Counted from the first letter of the stretch, positions 7,123 to 14,540 are shown. The stretch is DNA of 20,164 nucleotides from DAOMOP01 sp035444405 (GCA_035444405.1 DAOMOP010000055.1:1-20164); one strand, 5' to 3'. The notes: generated by a model from the letters alone, not told the origin. Numbers and translations: made by a program.

Positions 7123-7152
7123 GCGGCCCTGTCCCAATCGGGACGGGGCCGC
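7123..7152 (+). other. Strong intergenic hairpin between the aminomutase-like and CoA-transferase genes
   Basis: A near-perfect 13-bp inverted repeat, with one G-T wobble, encloses the tetraloop AATC (7136-7139). The arms are 7123-7135 and 7140-7152. No T-run follows, so it is not a classical terminator. It may stabilise or process the operon mRNA or lower expression of the downstream genes. Confidence 0.55.
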
Positions 7153-7185
7153 GGCCGGGGGCACAGACATGCGGAGTGAGACACG

Positions 7186-7896
7186 ATGATAGACAAGCGA
7201 GTGGCGACACCGGCCGAGGCGGTCGCCGACATCTTCGACGGCGCGACCGTCATGATCGGCGGCTTCGGCGAGGCGGGCAGCCCGATCGAGCTGATCCACG
7301 CGCTGATCGACCACGGCGCGCGCAAGCTCACCGTGATCAGCAACAACACCGGCAGCGGCCACGTCGGCTTGGCCGCGCTGATCGAGAACGAGCAGGTCGC
7401 GAAGATGATCTGCTCGTTCCCGCGCACCGTGAACTCGACGGTGTTCCCGAAGCTCTACCGCGCCGGCAGCATCGAGCTCGAGCTGGTGCCACAGGGCACG
7501 CTGGCCGAGCGCATCCGCGCGGGTGGTGCCGGCATCCCGGCCTTCTACACGCCGACCTCGGTCGGCACGCCGCTCGGCGAAGGCAAGGAGCTGCGCCGCT
7601 TCGGCGAGCAGGACTACGTGATGGAGCACGCGCTGGTCGCCGACTTCGCGCTGGTCAAGGCCGAGCGCGCCGACCGCTACGGCAACCTCACCTACCACCA
7701 GACCGCGCGCAACTTCGGCCCCATCATGTGCATGGCCGCGAAGACCGCCATCGCCCAGGTCGGCGAGACCGTCGAGCTCGGTGCGATCGACCCCGAGACG
7801 GTGGTCACGCCGGGCATCTTCGTGCAGCGCGTGGTCGCGGTCGCCCACCCCGCGTTCGAATCGCAGCTCGTCCAGGAAGGAGTTTGCTACCCATGA
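7186..7896 (+). CDS. 3-oxoacid CoA-transferase, subunit A
   Basis: The 236-residue protein matches the alpha subunit of family I CoA-transferases (PcaI, AtoD, ScoA). It starts with a VATPAEAVADIFDGATVMIGGFGEAGSP segment that contains the Gly-rich CoA-binding start, then ISNNTGSGHVGLAALI. The middle holds the typical GGAGIPAFYTPTSVGT, and the C-terminal part holds ADFALVKAERADRYGNLTYH and TARNFGP. These enzymes move CoA from a donor such as succinyl-CoA to a 3-oxoacid. The gene overlaps subunit B by four bases (ATGA), as expected for an obligate heteromer. The resemblance is to both acetoacetate- and 3-oxoadipate-specific forms, so the substrate must come from context. Here 3-oxoadipate would fit best. 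Confidence 0.9.
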   Translation: MIDKRVATPAEAVADIFDGATVMIGGFGEAGSPIELIHALIDHGARKLTVISNNTGSGHVGLAALIENEQVAKMICSFPRTVNSTVFPKLYRAGSIELELVPQGTLAERIRAGGAGIPAFYTPTSVGTPLGEGKELRRFGEQDYVMEHALVADFALVKAERADRYGNLTYHQTARNFGPIMCMAAKTAIAQVGETVELGAIDPETVVTPGIFVQRVVAVAHPAFESQLVQEGVCYP

Positions 7897-8591
7897 GCAC
7901 GACCAAAATCGGCTGGGGCCGCGACGCGATGGCGCAGCGCGTGGCCGCCGACATCCCGAACGGCGCCTACGTGAATCTGGGCATCGGCATCCCCGAGCTC
8001 GCCGCGCAATACGTGCCGGCCGACCGCGAGGTGATCTACCACACCGAAAACGGCCTGCTCGGCATGGGGCCGGCCCCCGCGCCCGGCTGCGGCCATCCGG
8101 AACTCATCAACGCCGGCAAGAAGCAGGTCACCGCGATCCCCGGCGCGGCCTATTTTCACCACGCCGACAGCTTCGCGATGATCCGCGGCGGGCATCTGGA
8201 CATCAGCGTGCTCGGCGCGATGCAGGTGTCGGCCGCGGGCGATCTGGCGAACTGGTCGACCGGCGAGCCCGACGCGATCCCCGCGGTCGGCGGCGCGATG
8301 GACCTCGTCGCCGGTGTGAAGACCGTCTATGTGATCACCCAGCACACCACCAAGGACGGCGAGGCGAAGATCGTCGAGTCCTGCACCTACCCGGTCACCG
8401 GCCGCGGCGTCGTCGATCGCATCTACACCGATCTGGCGGTCATCGACGTCACCGCCGACGGCCTCGTCGTGCGCGAGCTCGCGCCCGGCGTCGATCTCGA
8501 TTACGTGCGCGTGCGCACCGCCGCGCCGCTCGCCGCCGCCCCCGAACTCGCCGCGCGCCGCGCGGCCACCGCTGAGGAGCTCGTCGCATGA
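7893..8591 (+). CDS. 3-oxoacid CoA-transferase, subunit B
   Basis: The 232-residue beta subunit starts with MAQRVAADIPNGAYVNLGIGIP, as PcaJ, AtoA and ScoB do. It contains the HTENGLLGMGP segment, whose glutamate is the residue that forms the covalent CoA thioester in this family. RGGHLDISVLGAMQVSAAGDLANW and GGAMDLVAGVKTVYV follow, also conserved. AGGAAGGAG at 7874-7882 is a strong ribosome site inside the end of subunit A. The stop overlaps the start of the aminotransferase gene (ATGA at 8588), so transamination and CoA activation are probably consecutive steps. All key residues are present and the enzyme should be active. Confidence 0.9.
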   Translation: MSTTKIGWGRDAMAQRVAADIPNGAYVNLGIGIPELAAQYVPADREVIYHTENGLLGMGPAPAPGCGHPELINAGKKQVTAIPGAAYFHHADSFAMIRGGHLDISVLGAMQVSAAGDLANWSTGEPDAIPAVGGAMDLVAGVKTVYVITQHTTKDGEAKIVESCTYPVTGRGVVDRIYTDLAVIDVTADGLVVRELAPGVDLDYVRVRTAAPLAAAPELAARRAATAEELVA

Positions 8592-9973
8592 ATGCCCCCC
8601 TTTCCACCGCCGGCATGCCCTCGGCGAGCGAAGCCCTGTACGCGCGCGCGCGCCGCGTGATGCCCGGCGGCGTGAGCCGCAACACCGTGCTGCGCCGCCC
8701 GCATCCGTTCTACGTCGCGCGCGGCGAAGGCTGCCACGTCACCGACATCGAGGGCGGCCGGCGCATCGACTTCTGCAACAACATGACCTCGCAGATCCAC
8801 GGCCACGCGCATCCGGCCGTGGTCGCTGCGGTCACCGAGCAGCTCGCGCGCGGCACCGCGTTCTCGCTCGCCAGCGAGGTCGAGGTGTGCTATGCCGAGC
8901 ACCTGTGCGCGCGCGCGCCGGCGTTCGAGAAGATCCGCTTCGTCAATTCCGGCACCGAAGCGGTGATGGGTGCGCTGAAGGCCGCGCGCGCCTACACCGG
9001 GCGGCCCAAGATCGCCAAGGTCGAGGGCGCCTACCACGGCCAGTACGACTTCGCCGAGGTCAGCCAGACCGCCCGCCCGGCCAACTGGAGCGACGCCGAT
9101 CGGCCGGCCAGCGTGCCGGTCGCGTTCGGGACGCCGCGCGGCGTGCTCGACGACGTCGTGGTCATCCCGTTCAACGACGTCGAGCGTGCGCTCGCGCTGC
9201 TCGATGCGCACGCCGACGAGCTCGCCTGCGTGCTGATCGACCTGATGCCGCACCGCGTCACGCTGGTGCCCGCCGAGGACGCGTTCGTGCAGGCGCTCTA
9301 CGGCTGGACGCGGCGCAACGGGGCGCTGTTCGTGTGCGACGAGGTGATCACCTTCCGCTCCAGCTATGGCGGCGCGCAGGCCTGGTACGACATCCGGCCC
9401 GATCTGACCGCGATGGGCAAGATGATCGGCGGCGGCTTTCCGGCCGGTGCGGTGGCCGGGCGCGCCGAGGTGATGGACGTGATGGATCCGCTGCGCGAGA
9501 AGGTGCTGTTCCCGCTGTCGGGCACCTACTCCGCGAACCCGGTGACGATGACCGCGGGCCTCGCGACGATGGAGCTGTTCTACGCCGACGCGGTCGCGCG
9601 CCTGAACCGCCTCGCCACGCTCGCCAGGAGCCGCATCGCCGAGGCGATCCGCATCGCCGACGTGCCCGCCTGCGTGACCGGCGCCGGCTCGATGTTCCGC
9701 GTGCATATGAAGCCGCAGCCGCCGCGCGACTACCGCAGCGCGTTTGCGAGCCCCGACGAGGCGCGCCTGCTCAAGGTGCTGCTCGATCACATGACCGCGC
9801 ACGGCGTGCTGATGATCAACAGCGGCGCTGGCGCGCTGTCGACGCCGATGACCGAGCGCGAGATCGACCACCTCGCCGAGGAGATGCTCGCCGGCCTGCG
9901 CAAGGTGCGCGCGCAATGGCCCGGCGACACCGAACGCGCCGCGCCACGGCAGGCCGACGCCCAGCCCGCCTGA
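8588..9973 (+). CDS. Class III aminotransferase, glutamate-semialdehyde-aminomutase-like, likely for a beta-amino acid
   Basis: The 461-residue PLP enzyme is of fold type I. MPGGVSRNTVLRRPHPFYVARGEG opens the chain as in glutamate-1-semialdehyde aminomutases and bacterial beta-phenylalanine aminotransferases. NSGTEAVMGALKAARAYTGR binds the PLP phosphate, D251 in CDEVITF contacts the pyridine nitrogen, and K278 in MGKMIGGG is the Schiff-base lysine. True HemL takes part in tetrapyrrole synthesis, but the location between a 3-oxoacid CoA-transferase and an aldehyde dehydrogenase argues for catabolism. A beta-amino-acid aminotransferase would turn the product of the aminomutase-like enzyme into a 3-oxoacid, exactly what the CoA-transferase needs. 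An omega-aminotransferase that makes a semialdehyde for the dehydrogenase is the main alternative. Confidence 0.85.
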   Translation: MNAPLSTAGMPSASEALYARARRVMPGGVSRNTVLRRPHPFYVARGEGCHVTDIEGGRRIDFCNNMTSQIHGHAHPAVVAAVTEQLARGTAFSLASEVEVCYAEHLCARAPAFEKIRFVNSGTEAVMGALKAARAYTGRPKIAKVEGAYHGQYDFAEVSQTARPANWSDADRPASVPVAFGTPRGVLDDVVVIPFNDVERALALLDAHADELACVLIDLMPHRVTLVPAEDAFVQALYGWTRRNGALFVCDEVITFRSSYGGAQAWYDIRPDLTAMGKMIGGGFPAGAVAGRAEVMDVMDPLREKVLFPLSGTYSANPVTMTAGLATMELFYADAVARLNRLATLARSRIAEAIRIADVPACVTGAGSMFRVHMKPQPPRDYRSAFASPDEARLLKVLLDHMTAHGVLMINSGAGALSTPMTEREIDHLAEEMLAGLRKVRAQWPGDTERAAPRQADAQPA

Positions 9974-10005
9974 CGGCCCGGACGCCACAGAGGAGAGGAA
10001 AAGCC

Positions 10006-11514
10006 ATGAGTTACGCATCACAAGTTTCAGGAATCTTCGGCAAGCTGGGCGTCGAGCTGCCCGGCGCGGGCGCCGGCCTCGAGGTCGCGTCGCCGATCGA
10101 CGGCCAGTTCGTCGCCACCGTGCCGTGCGCCGACGCCGCCGCGCTGGCCGCCGCGATCGAGCGCGCCCACGCGCGCCACCGCGCTTGGCGCAACGTGCCG
10201 GCGCCGCAGCGCGGCGCGCTGATCCGTGCCTTCGGCGACAAGGTGCGCGACCACAAGGACACGCTCGGGCGCCTGGTCACGATCGAGACCGGCAAGATCC
10301 TGCAGGAGGGCCTCGGCGAGGTCCAGGAAGTCATCGACATCTGCGACTTCGCGCTGGGCCTGTCGCGCCAGCTCTACGGCCTGACCATCGCGAGCGAGCG
10401 CCCCGACCACAAGCTGCGCGAGACCTGGCATCCGCTCGGCGTGGTCGGCATCATCAGCGCGTTCAACTTCCCGATGGCGGTGTGGGCGTGGAATGCGTCG
10501 CTCGCGCTGGTGTGCGGCAACACGCTGGTGTGGAAGCCGTCGGAGAAGACGCCGCTCGCGGCGCTGGCGATGAACGGCCTGCTCGAGGCGGCCGCGCGCG
10601 AGGTCGGCATCGACCCCGAGGGGCTGTCCGAGGTCGTCGTCGGCGGCCGCGAGCTCGGCGAGGCGCTGGTCGCGCACGAGCGCGTGCGGCTGGTCAGCGC
10701 GACCGGCTCGACCGCGATGGGCCGTGCGGTCGGTCAGGCGTGCGCGCGCCACTTCAAGCGCTCGCTGCTGGAGCTGGGCGGCAACAACGCGGCGATCGTC
10801 GCCCCGAGCGCCGATGTCGAGCTCGCGGTGCGCGCGGTGACTTTCGCGGCGGTCGGCACGGCCGGCCAGCGCTGCACGACGCTGCGGCGCCTGTTCGTGC
10901 AGCGCTCGCTGCATGCGCAGTTCGTCGCACGGCTGCGCGCGGCCTACGAGGGTCTGCCGATCGGCAACCCGCTCGAGGACGGCACGCTGATCGGCCCGCT
11001 CGTCGACGGTGCGAGCTACGAGCGCATGCAGGCCGCGCTGGCGGCAGCGAAGGCGGCCGGCGGCAGCGTGCATTTCGGCACGCGCGTCGAGTCGGCCGGT
11101 GTCGGCGGCGGTCATTACGTGCGCCCGGCGCTGGTCGAGATGCCTGCGCAGCGCGGTCCGATGCTGGAGGAAACCTTCGCGCCCATCCTCTACGTGGTGC
11201 CCTACGACGGGTTCGACGAGGCGATCGAGCTGAACAACGCGGTCTCGCACGGCCTGTCCTCGGCAATCTTCACGCGCGACCTGCAGGAAGCGGAGATCTT
11301 CACGTCGGCGCGCGGCTCGGACTGCGGCATCGCCAACGTCAATATCGGCACCAGCGGGGCCGAGATCGGCGGCGCCTTCGGCGGCGAGAAGGAAACCGGT
11401 GGCGGGCGCGAGGCGGGCTCCGACTCGTGGAAGAGCTACATGCGACGCGCCACCAATACGATCAACTACGGCAGCACGCTGCCGTTGGCCCAGGGCATCA
11501 AGTTCGAGATCTGA
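10006..11514 (+). CDS. amaB: ALDH7-family 2-aminoadipate-semialdehyde (piperideine-6-carboxylate) dehydrogenase
   Basis: The 502-residue NAD(P)-dependent aldehyde dehydrogenase belongs to the ALDH7 (antiquitin/AmaB) family. The diagnostic blocks are ELGGNNAAIV with the general base E256, VGTAGQRCTTLRRLF with the nucleophile C290, FAPILYVVPYD, GSDCGIANVNIGTSGAEIGG and AFGGEKETGGGREAGSDSWK, ending in NTINYGSTLPLAQGIKFE. Antiquitin matches these almost residue for residue. The established reaction is oxidation of 2-aminoadipate 6-semialdehyde, in equilibrium with piperideine-6-carboxylate, to 2-aminoadipate in lysine catabolism. AGGAGAGGAA lies just before ATG 10006, and 32 bases separate it from the aminotransferase gene. 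This is the clearest clue to the operon's substrate. Other members of the ALDH7 group act on related semialdehydes. Confidence 0.9.
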   Translation: MSYASQVSGIFGKLGVELPGAGAGLEVASPIDGQFVATVPCADAAALAAAIERAHARHRAWRNVPAPQRGALIRAFGDKVRDHKDTLGRLVTIETGKILQEGLGEVQEVIDICDFALGLSRQLYGLTIASERPDHKLRETWHPLGVVGIISAFNFPMAVWAWNASLALVCGNTLVWKPSEKTPLAALAMNGLLEAAAREVGIDPEGLSEVVVGGRELGEALVAHERVRLVSATGSTAMGRAVGQACARHFKRSLLELGGNNAAIVAPSADVELAVRAVTFAAVGTAGQRCTTLRRLFVQRSLHAQFVARLRAAYEGLPIGNPLEDGTLIGPLVDGASYERMQAALAAAKAAGGSVHFGTRVESAGVGGGHYVRPALVEMPAQRGPMLEETFAPILYVVPYDGFDEAIELNNAVSHGLSSAIFTRDLQEAEIFTSARGSDCGIANVNIGTSGAEIGGAFGGEKETGGGREAGSDSWKSYMRRATNTINYGSTLPLAQGIKFEI

Positions 11515-11785
11515 GCCCACCGAGCAGTACATTCCGGACGGCCGTGTCGATGCAGACGACGACGCGCCCCGCGAGCATCGCGCCGCCAGAAGCGCGACTC
11601 GCGCCGCCCGGCATGACGACCCCCTGAGTGCCACGCGGCTCCCGACCGACGCACTGCGTCGTGCGCGGGAGCTGTCGTGCGTTGCGGTGGCCGTGCAATC
11701 CCAGCCGAGAGTCGGGACGAGCGTCGGTTCGCCCCGGGACCGTCGTCGTCCATATGCGACGTTACATACCTATTAGGAGACAGGG
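11515..11785 (+). promoter_or_regulatory. 271-base leader of the transporter gene with a two-part hairpin
   Basis: No convincing gene lies here. Bases 11638-11644 (GCTCCCG) pair perfectly with 11666-11672, and the enclosed stretch contains an inner inverted repeat, CGACG-cactg-CGTCG (11647-11661). No T-run follows, so termination would need Rho or a regulator. AT-richer sequence at 11752-11780 (CATATGCGACGTTACATACC) could contain a promoter, and AGGAG at 11775-11779 is the ribosome site of the transporter. I do not recognise a known riboswitch class. Confidence 0.4.
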
Positions 11786-13489
11786 ATGGAATCTGTAACG
11801 CTCACGGCCTCACACTGGGTCTTTCTCGGCGTCATTCTGGCGATTTTCGCCTCGATCGCGATCCGCAAGGACGTCGTGATCCCTTCGATCATCGGCGTCT
11901 TCATCCTCGGTCTGCTCGCCGCCAGCGGCAACGGCGCGGTCAACACCGCGATCGGCGGCGTGCAGGTGATGTTCAAGGCGTTCCTGAACGCCGGCGAGGA
12001 GCTCTTCGACATCATGCTGGTGATCGCGCTGATGGTCGCCATGCTCAAATCGCTGCAGGCGCAGGGCGCCGACGTGCTGATGATCTCGCCGGTCAAGCGG
12101 CTGATGGTCAATCCGTGGTCGGCCTTCTTCGTGCTCGGCGCGACGATGTACATCGCCGCGTCGTTCTTCTGGCCGACCCCGGCGGTCGCGCTGGTCGGCG
12201 TGATCCTGATCCCGATCGCGGTGCAGGTGGGTCTGCCGGCGATGGGGGCGGCGGTCGCAATCAACCTGTTCGGCCACGGCATGGCGCTGTCGGGCGACCT
12301 CGTGATCCAGGGCGCGACGCGTCTCACCGCGACCTCGGCCGGCCTGCAGACCACCGACATCCTGCCCTACACGGCGCTCTTTTCGCTCACCGTCGGCGTC
12401 GTGTCGATCGCCGTGGCCTTCGTGATGTTGCGTCGTGACATGCGAAACGGCACGCTCGAGGGCGCCGAAAAGGTCGATCTGATGTCCGACGCCAACGCCG
12501 TCGGCAAGCCGGTCGGCCAGCCGGCACCGAACCCGATCGGCTTCACCGCGCAGATCCAGTCGACCGGACCGAACGGCCGGACGCCGCCTTCGGGTGCCGG
12601 CGCGACGATCTGTTCGAGCGCTGCGATCGGCCAGGCCAGCCAGGGCAGTCCGAGCGGCGGCAGCGGCCCCACCGCCGTCGCGACCGGCGTCACGCCGACG
12701 CTGGCCGGCGCCGGCGATGGGACCCCGGCAGTGCCGGGTGCGACAATCGCCAACGGCGTCAAGAACTTCGTGTCGAATCCCGACGTGCGCGGTCCGTACG
12801 CGAAGTTCTTCGCGATCGGCGTGCCGGTCGTGCTGTTCTCGATCGTGATGCTGATGATCTACCGTGCGATCTTCGACCCGGCGCAGGCGATCCGCGGCGG
12901 CGCGGCGACCGCGCTGCTCGGCGGCACCGCGGTGATCCTGCTGCTCTTGTCGACCTGTCTGCATGAGGGCACGCGCTGCTTCGAGCGCATCGTCGATCAC
13001 GTGCGCGAGGGCTTTTTCTTCGCGATCAAGATCTTCGCGCCGATCATCCCGATCGCCGGCTTCTTCTTCCTCGGCCACCCGAAGCACGCCGCCACCGTGC
13101 TCGGCGAGGGCACGCCGGGCTTTCTGTTCGACCTCGGCAAGGTCATGGGCACCTACATCCAGGGCAACGACGTCGTGCTCGCGATCGGCATCGCGCTGAT
13201 CGGTCTCTTGACCGGCATGGACGGTTCGGGCTTCTCGGGTCTGCCGCTGGTCGGCGGCCTCGCCGGCTCGCTCGGCTCGGCGGCCGGTGTGAACGTCGCG
13301 GTGCTCGCCTCGCTCGGCCAGGTCGCGGCGATCTTCGCCGGTGGCGGCACGCTGTGCGCGTGGGCCTTCGGGGTCGCGGCCGACGCGGGCATCGCAGGCG
13401 TGAAGCCGATCGATCTGGTGCGCCGCAACTTCGTGCCGGTGATGGCCGGCATGGCGGTTGCGTGTGTGCTGGCGATCTATCTGATGTGA
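11786..13489 (+). CDS. Polytopic membrane transporter with a long hydrophilic central loop
   Basis: The 567-residue protein has two hydrophobic halves. The first (about residues 5-215) has segments such as WVFLGVILAIFASIAI, IPSIIGVFILGLLAA and ALVGVILIPIAVQVGL, and a Gly-rich loop, NLFGHGMALSGDLVIQGATR. The second (about 338-567) includes IGVPVVLFSIVMLMIY, ATALLGGTAVILLLLS and a loop, MDGSGFSGLPLVGGLAGSLG. Between them lie some 120 residues rich in Gly, Pro, Ala, Ser and Thr, without hydrophobic stretches. Paired Gly-rich re-entrant-like loops in two halves resemble the ion-transporter superfamily (GntP, CitMHS and related). I do not recognise the exact family. Its place at the end of the catabolic operon, before a terminator, suggests uptake of the pathway's amino acid or exchange of an intermediate. 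Confidence 0.7.
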   Translation: MESVTLTASHWVFLGVILAIFASIAIRKDVVIPSIIGVFILGLLAASGNGAVNTAIGGVQVMFKAFLNAGEELFDIMLVIALMVAMLKSLQAQGADVLMISPVKRLMVNPWSAFFVLGATMYIAASFFWPTPAVALVGVILIPIAVQVGLPAMGAAVAINLFGHGMALSGDLVIQGATRLTATSAGLQTTDILPYTALFSLTVGVVSIAVAFVMLRRDMRNGTLEGAEKVDLMSDANAVGKPVGQPAPNPIGFTAQIQSTGPNGRTPPSGAGATICSSAAIGQASQGSPSGGSGPTAVATGVTPTLAGAGDGTPAVPGATIANGVKNFVSNPDVRGPYAKFFAIGVPVVLFSIVMLMIYRAIFDPAQAIRGGAATALLGGTAVILLLLSTCLHEGTRCFERIVDHVREGFFFAIKIFAPIIPIAGFFFLGHPKHAATVLGEGTPGFLFDLGKVMGTYIQGNDVVLAIGIALIGLLTGMDGSGFSGLPLVGGLAGSLGSAAGVNVAVLASLGQVAAIFAGGGTLCAWAFGVAADAGIAGVKPIDLVRRNFVPVMAGMAVACVLAIYLM

Positions 13490-13533
13490 GGTAGGCGTCG
13501 CTGGCCGCCTTGGGGCGGCTGCGGGCGTGTCTG

Positions 13534-13573
13534 ACGCGACGCACCCCGGGCGGCGGTGCGTCGCGTTTTTTTT
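13534..13573 (+). terminator. Intrinsic terminator of the catabolic operon
   Basis: A perfect 11-bp GC-rich stem (13535-13545 with 13555-13565) with a nine-base loop is followed directly by eight T residues (13566-13573). This is a textbook Rho-independent terminator, 45 bases after the transporter stop codon, and marks the end of the plus-strand operon. Confidence 0.95.
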
Positions 13574-13846
13574 GGGGCGTGCTGGCATTGGAACGGGCAA
13601 ATGCCCCAGCCGGCCGGCGATTGGAACCGGGGCCGCCGGGGTGAGCCGGATTTCGAGCCGGTGCTCGAAGTTTGATACGCTATGCCACAATGCAAATCAT
13701 GGACGCGGCGATGCCCAGGGTTCTGTGCATCGGCGACGATGCTCGATCAGTGCCTCGCGCGAGAGTAGGCTGATGCAAGCGCATGCGTTCATTGCAATGA
13801 CCACGATGTACTGTTTGTGGCCAGCATTGTCCGGAACCTGATTGCC
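13574..13846. other. AT-richer intergenic region with inverted and direct repeats
   Basis: No supported gene lies between the terminator and the MNT gene. ATTGGAAC occurs twice in direct orientation (13587-13594 and 13620-13627). GGGCAAATGCCC (13595-13606) forms a short hairpin. TTGATA (13672-13677) with AATCAT (13695-13700), 17 bases apart, is a weak promoter candidate for the toxin-antitoxin pair. Base composition shifts from about here toward lower GC, so a boundary of transferred DNA may lie in this region. Confidence 0.4.
13652..13669. promoter_or_regulatory. Inverted repeat, candidate operator of the toxin-antitoxin pair
   Basis: TTCGAGC-CGGT-GCTCGAA is a perfect 7-bp inverted repeat with a four-base centre, placed immediately before the TTGATA promoter candidate. 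Such a dyad is a plausible site for autoregulation of the MNT-HEPN operon, but no specific binding protein can be named from sequence. Confidence 0.35.
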
Positions 13847-14170
13847 ATGCTCGACACTTCTTCCATCCAGCAGGCCACCCAGCGTCTGGTGGCCCAGGCA
13901 AAACACCCCGTAAAAGTGATCCTGTTCGGCTCGTATGCCCGCGGTGATGCCACCGAGGATTCGGACCTCGATCTGCTGGTAATCCAAAAGGACATTCCCG
14001 ACTCCTCTGAAGAATACGTGCGCCTGCGCACCGCTCTGGGGTCCCTTGGAGTGGGGGTGGATTTGCTGCTGCTGACCGAGGCGGAGTTCGAAAAGCGCAG
14101 GGAATGGTGCAGTACGCCGGCGTATTGGGCTGCGCGCGAGGGCAAGGTGTTGCATGACGCCACCGCCTGA
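13847..14170 (+). CDS. MNT-type nucleotidyltransferase antitoxin
   Basis: The 107-residue protein is a minimal nucleotidyltransferase. ILFGSYARGDATEDSDLDLLV contains the GSxARG helix-turn and the DxD metal-binding pair (SDLDLL), and VGVDLLLLTEAEF carries a third acidic residue. In MNT-HEPN systems this protein neutralises the HEPN toxin, in studied cases by attaching AMP groups to it. The start is placed at ATG 13847, which gives the usual N-terminus; a GTG at 13817 would add ten atypical residues. The stop overlaps the HEPN gene by 17 bases. Codon use is less G/C-biased than in the flanking operons, which suggests horizontal origin. Confidence 0.85.
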   Translation: MLDTSSIQQATQRLVAQAKHPVKVILFGSYARGDATEDSDLDLLVIQKDIPDSSEEYVRLRTALGSLGVGVDLLLLTEAEFEKRREWCSTPAYWAAREGKVLHDATA

Positions 14171-14540
14171 AGAGTCGGCGCAATTGCTGGCCGCCGGAGA
14201 TCGTGACCGGCTTGCATTTCGCATTCTGAATGACCATGCCGAGTCACCGGACGAGATCGTCCTGTTCCACGCCCAGCAGGCGGCCGAGAAGTTCATCAAG
14301 GCGGTCCTGGCAGCACGCGGGGTCATCTACCGCCGTACCCACGACTTGTTCGAGTTGTCCAGCCTGGTCGCGCAGCAGGGCTTGCAGGTGCCGGTCGAGC
14401 AGGAGTTGCTGGTGCGGATGGGCCCTTATGCGGTGGAGTTCCGTTACCTCGGACTGTCCGCCCCCGAGGTGTCGCGCGGCGAGGCCGAGGCGATGATCGA
14501 GAACCTTCGGGCGTGGGCCCAAGCGGTCATCGAGGGGTGA
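14154..14540 (+). CDS. HEPN-domain toxin of an MNT-HEPN pair
   Basis: The 128-residue helical protein has the HEPN signature: FHAQQAAEKFIKAVLAARG (about residues 38-56) followed by YRRTHDLFELSSLV. The latter places the conserved Arg and His of the presumed ribonuclease site within RRTH, although the spacing is shorter than the classical Rx4-6H. HEPN toxins of this class cleave RNA and are held in check by the MNT partner encoded just upstream. The 17-base overlap supports tight co-translation. Like its partner it is noticeably less GC-rich than the metabolic genes on both sides, and it interrupts what may once have been one metabolic locus. Confidence 0.85.
   Translation: MTPPPEESAQLLAAGDRDRLAFRILNDHAESPDEIVLFHAQQAAEKFIKAVLAARGVIYRRTHDLFELSSLVAQQGLQVPVEQELLVRMGPYAVEFRYLGLSAPEVSRGEAEAMIENLRAWAQAVIEG

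Noticed and set aside
5408..7210. Long minus-strand open frame opposite the aminomutase-like gene
   Set aside because: It is a shadow of the plus-strand gene in GC-rich DNA: low-complexity, Arg/Asp/Val-rich translation without any recognisable domain, whereas the plus strand has complete catalytic motifs.
8588..9973. Annotation as HemL (glutamate-1-semialdehyde aminomutase) for tetrapyrrole synthesis
   Set aside because: The sequence is of that type, but the ATGA coupling to a CoA-transferase and the neighbouring ALDH7 gene indicate catabolism. Beta-amino-acid aminotransferases share the same fold and motifs.
11515..11785. Lysine riboswitch before the transporter
   Set aside because: The long conserved five-way-junction core and its typical purine-rich segments are not visible; only a simple nested hairpin is present.
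13574..13651. Possible tRNA or small RNA suggested by short hairpins after the terminator
   Set aside because: No cloverleaf, T-loop consensus or CCA-adjacent acceptor stem can be formed from this stretch.
11810..13690. 626-codon minus-strand open frame opposite the transporter
   Set aside because: Its composition is dominated by Arg, His, Asp and Gln, as expected from the antisense of a membrane protein. It shows no domain and has no plausible operon context.
13817..13846. GTG start that lengthens the MNT protein
   Set aside because: The added residues are not typical of the family, and ATG 13847 has a GGA-containing site at a suitable distance.
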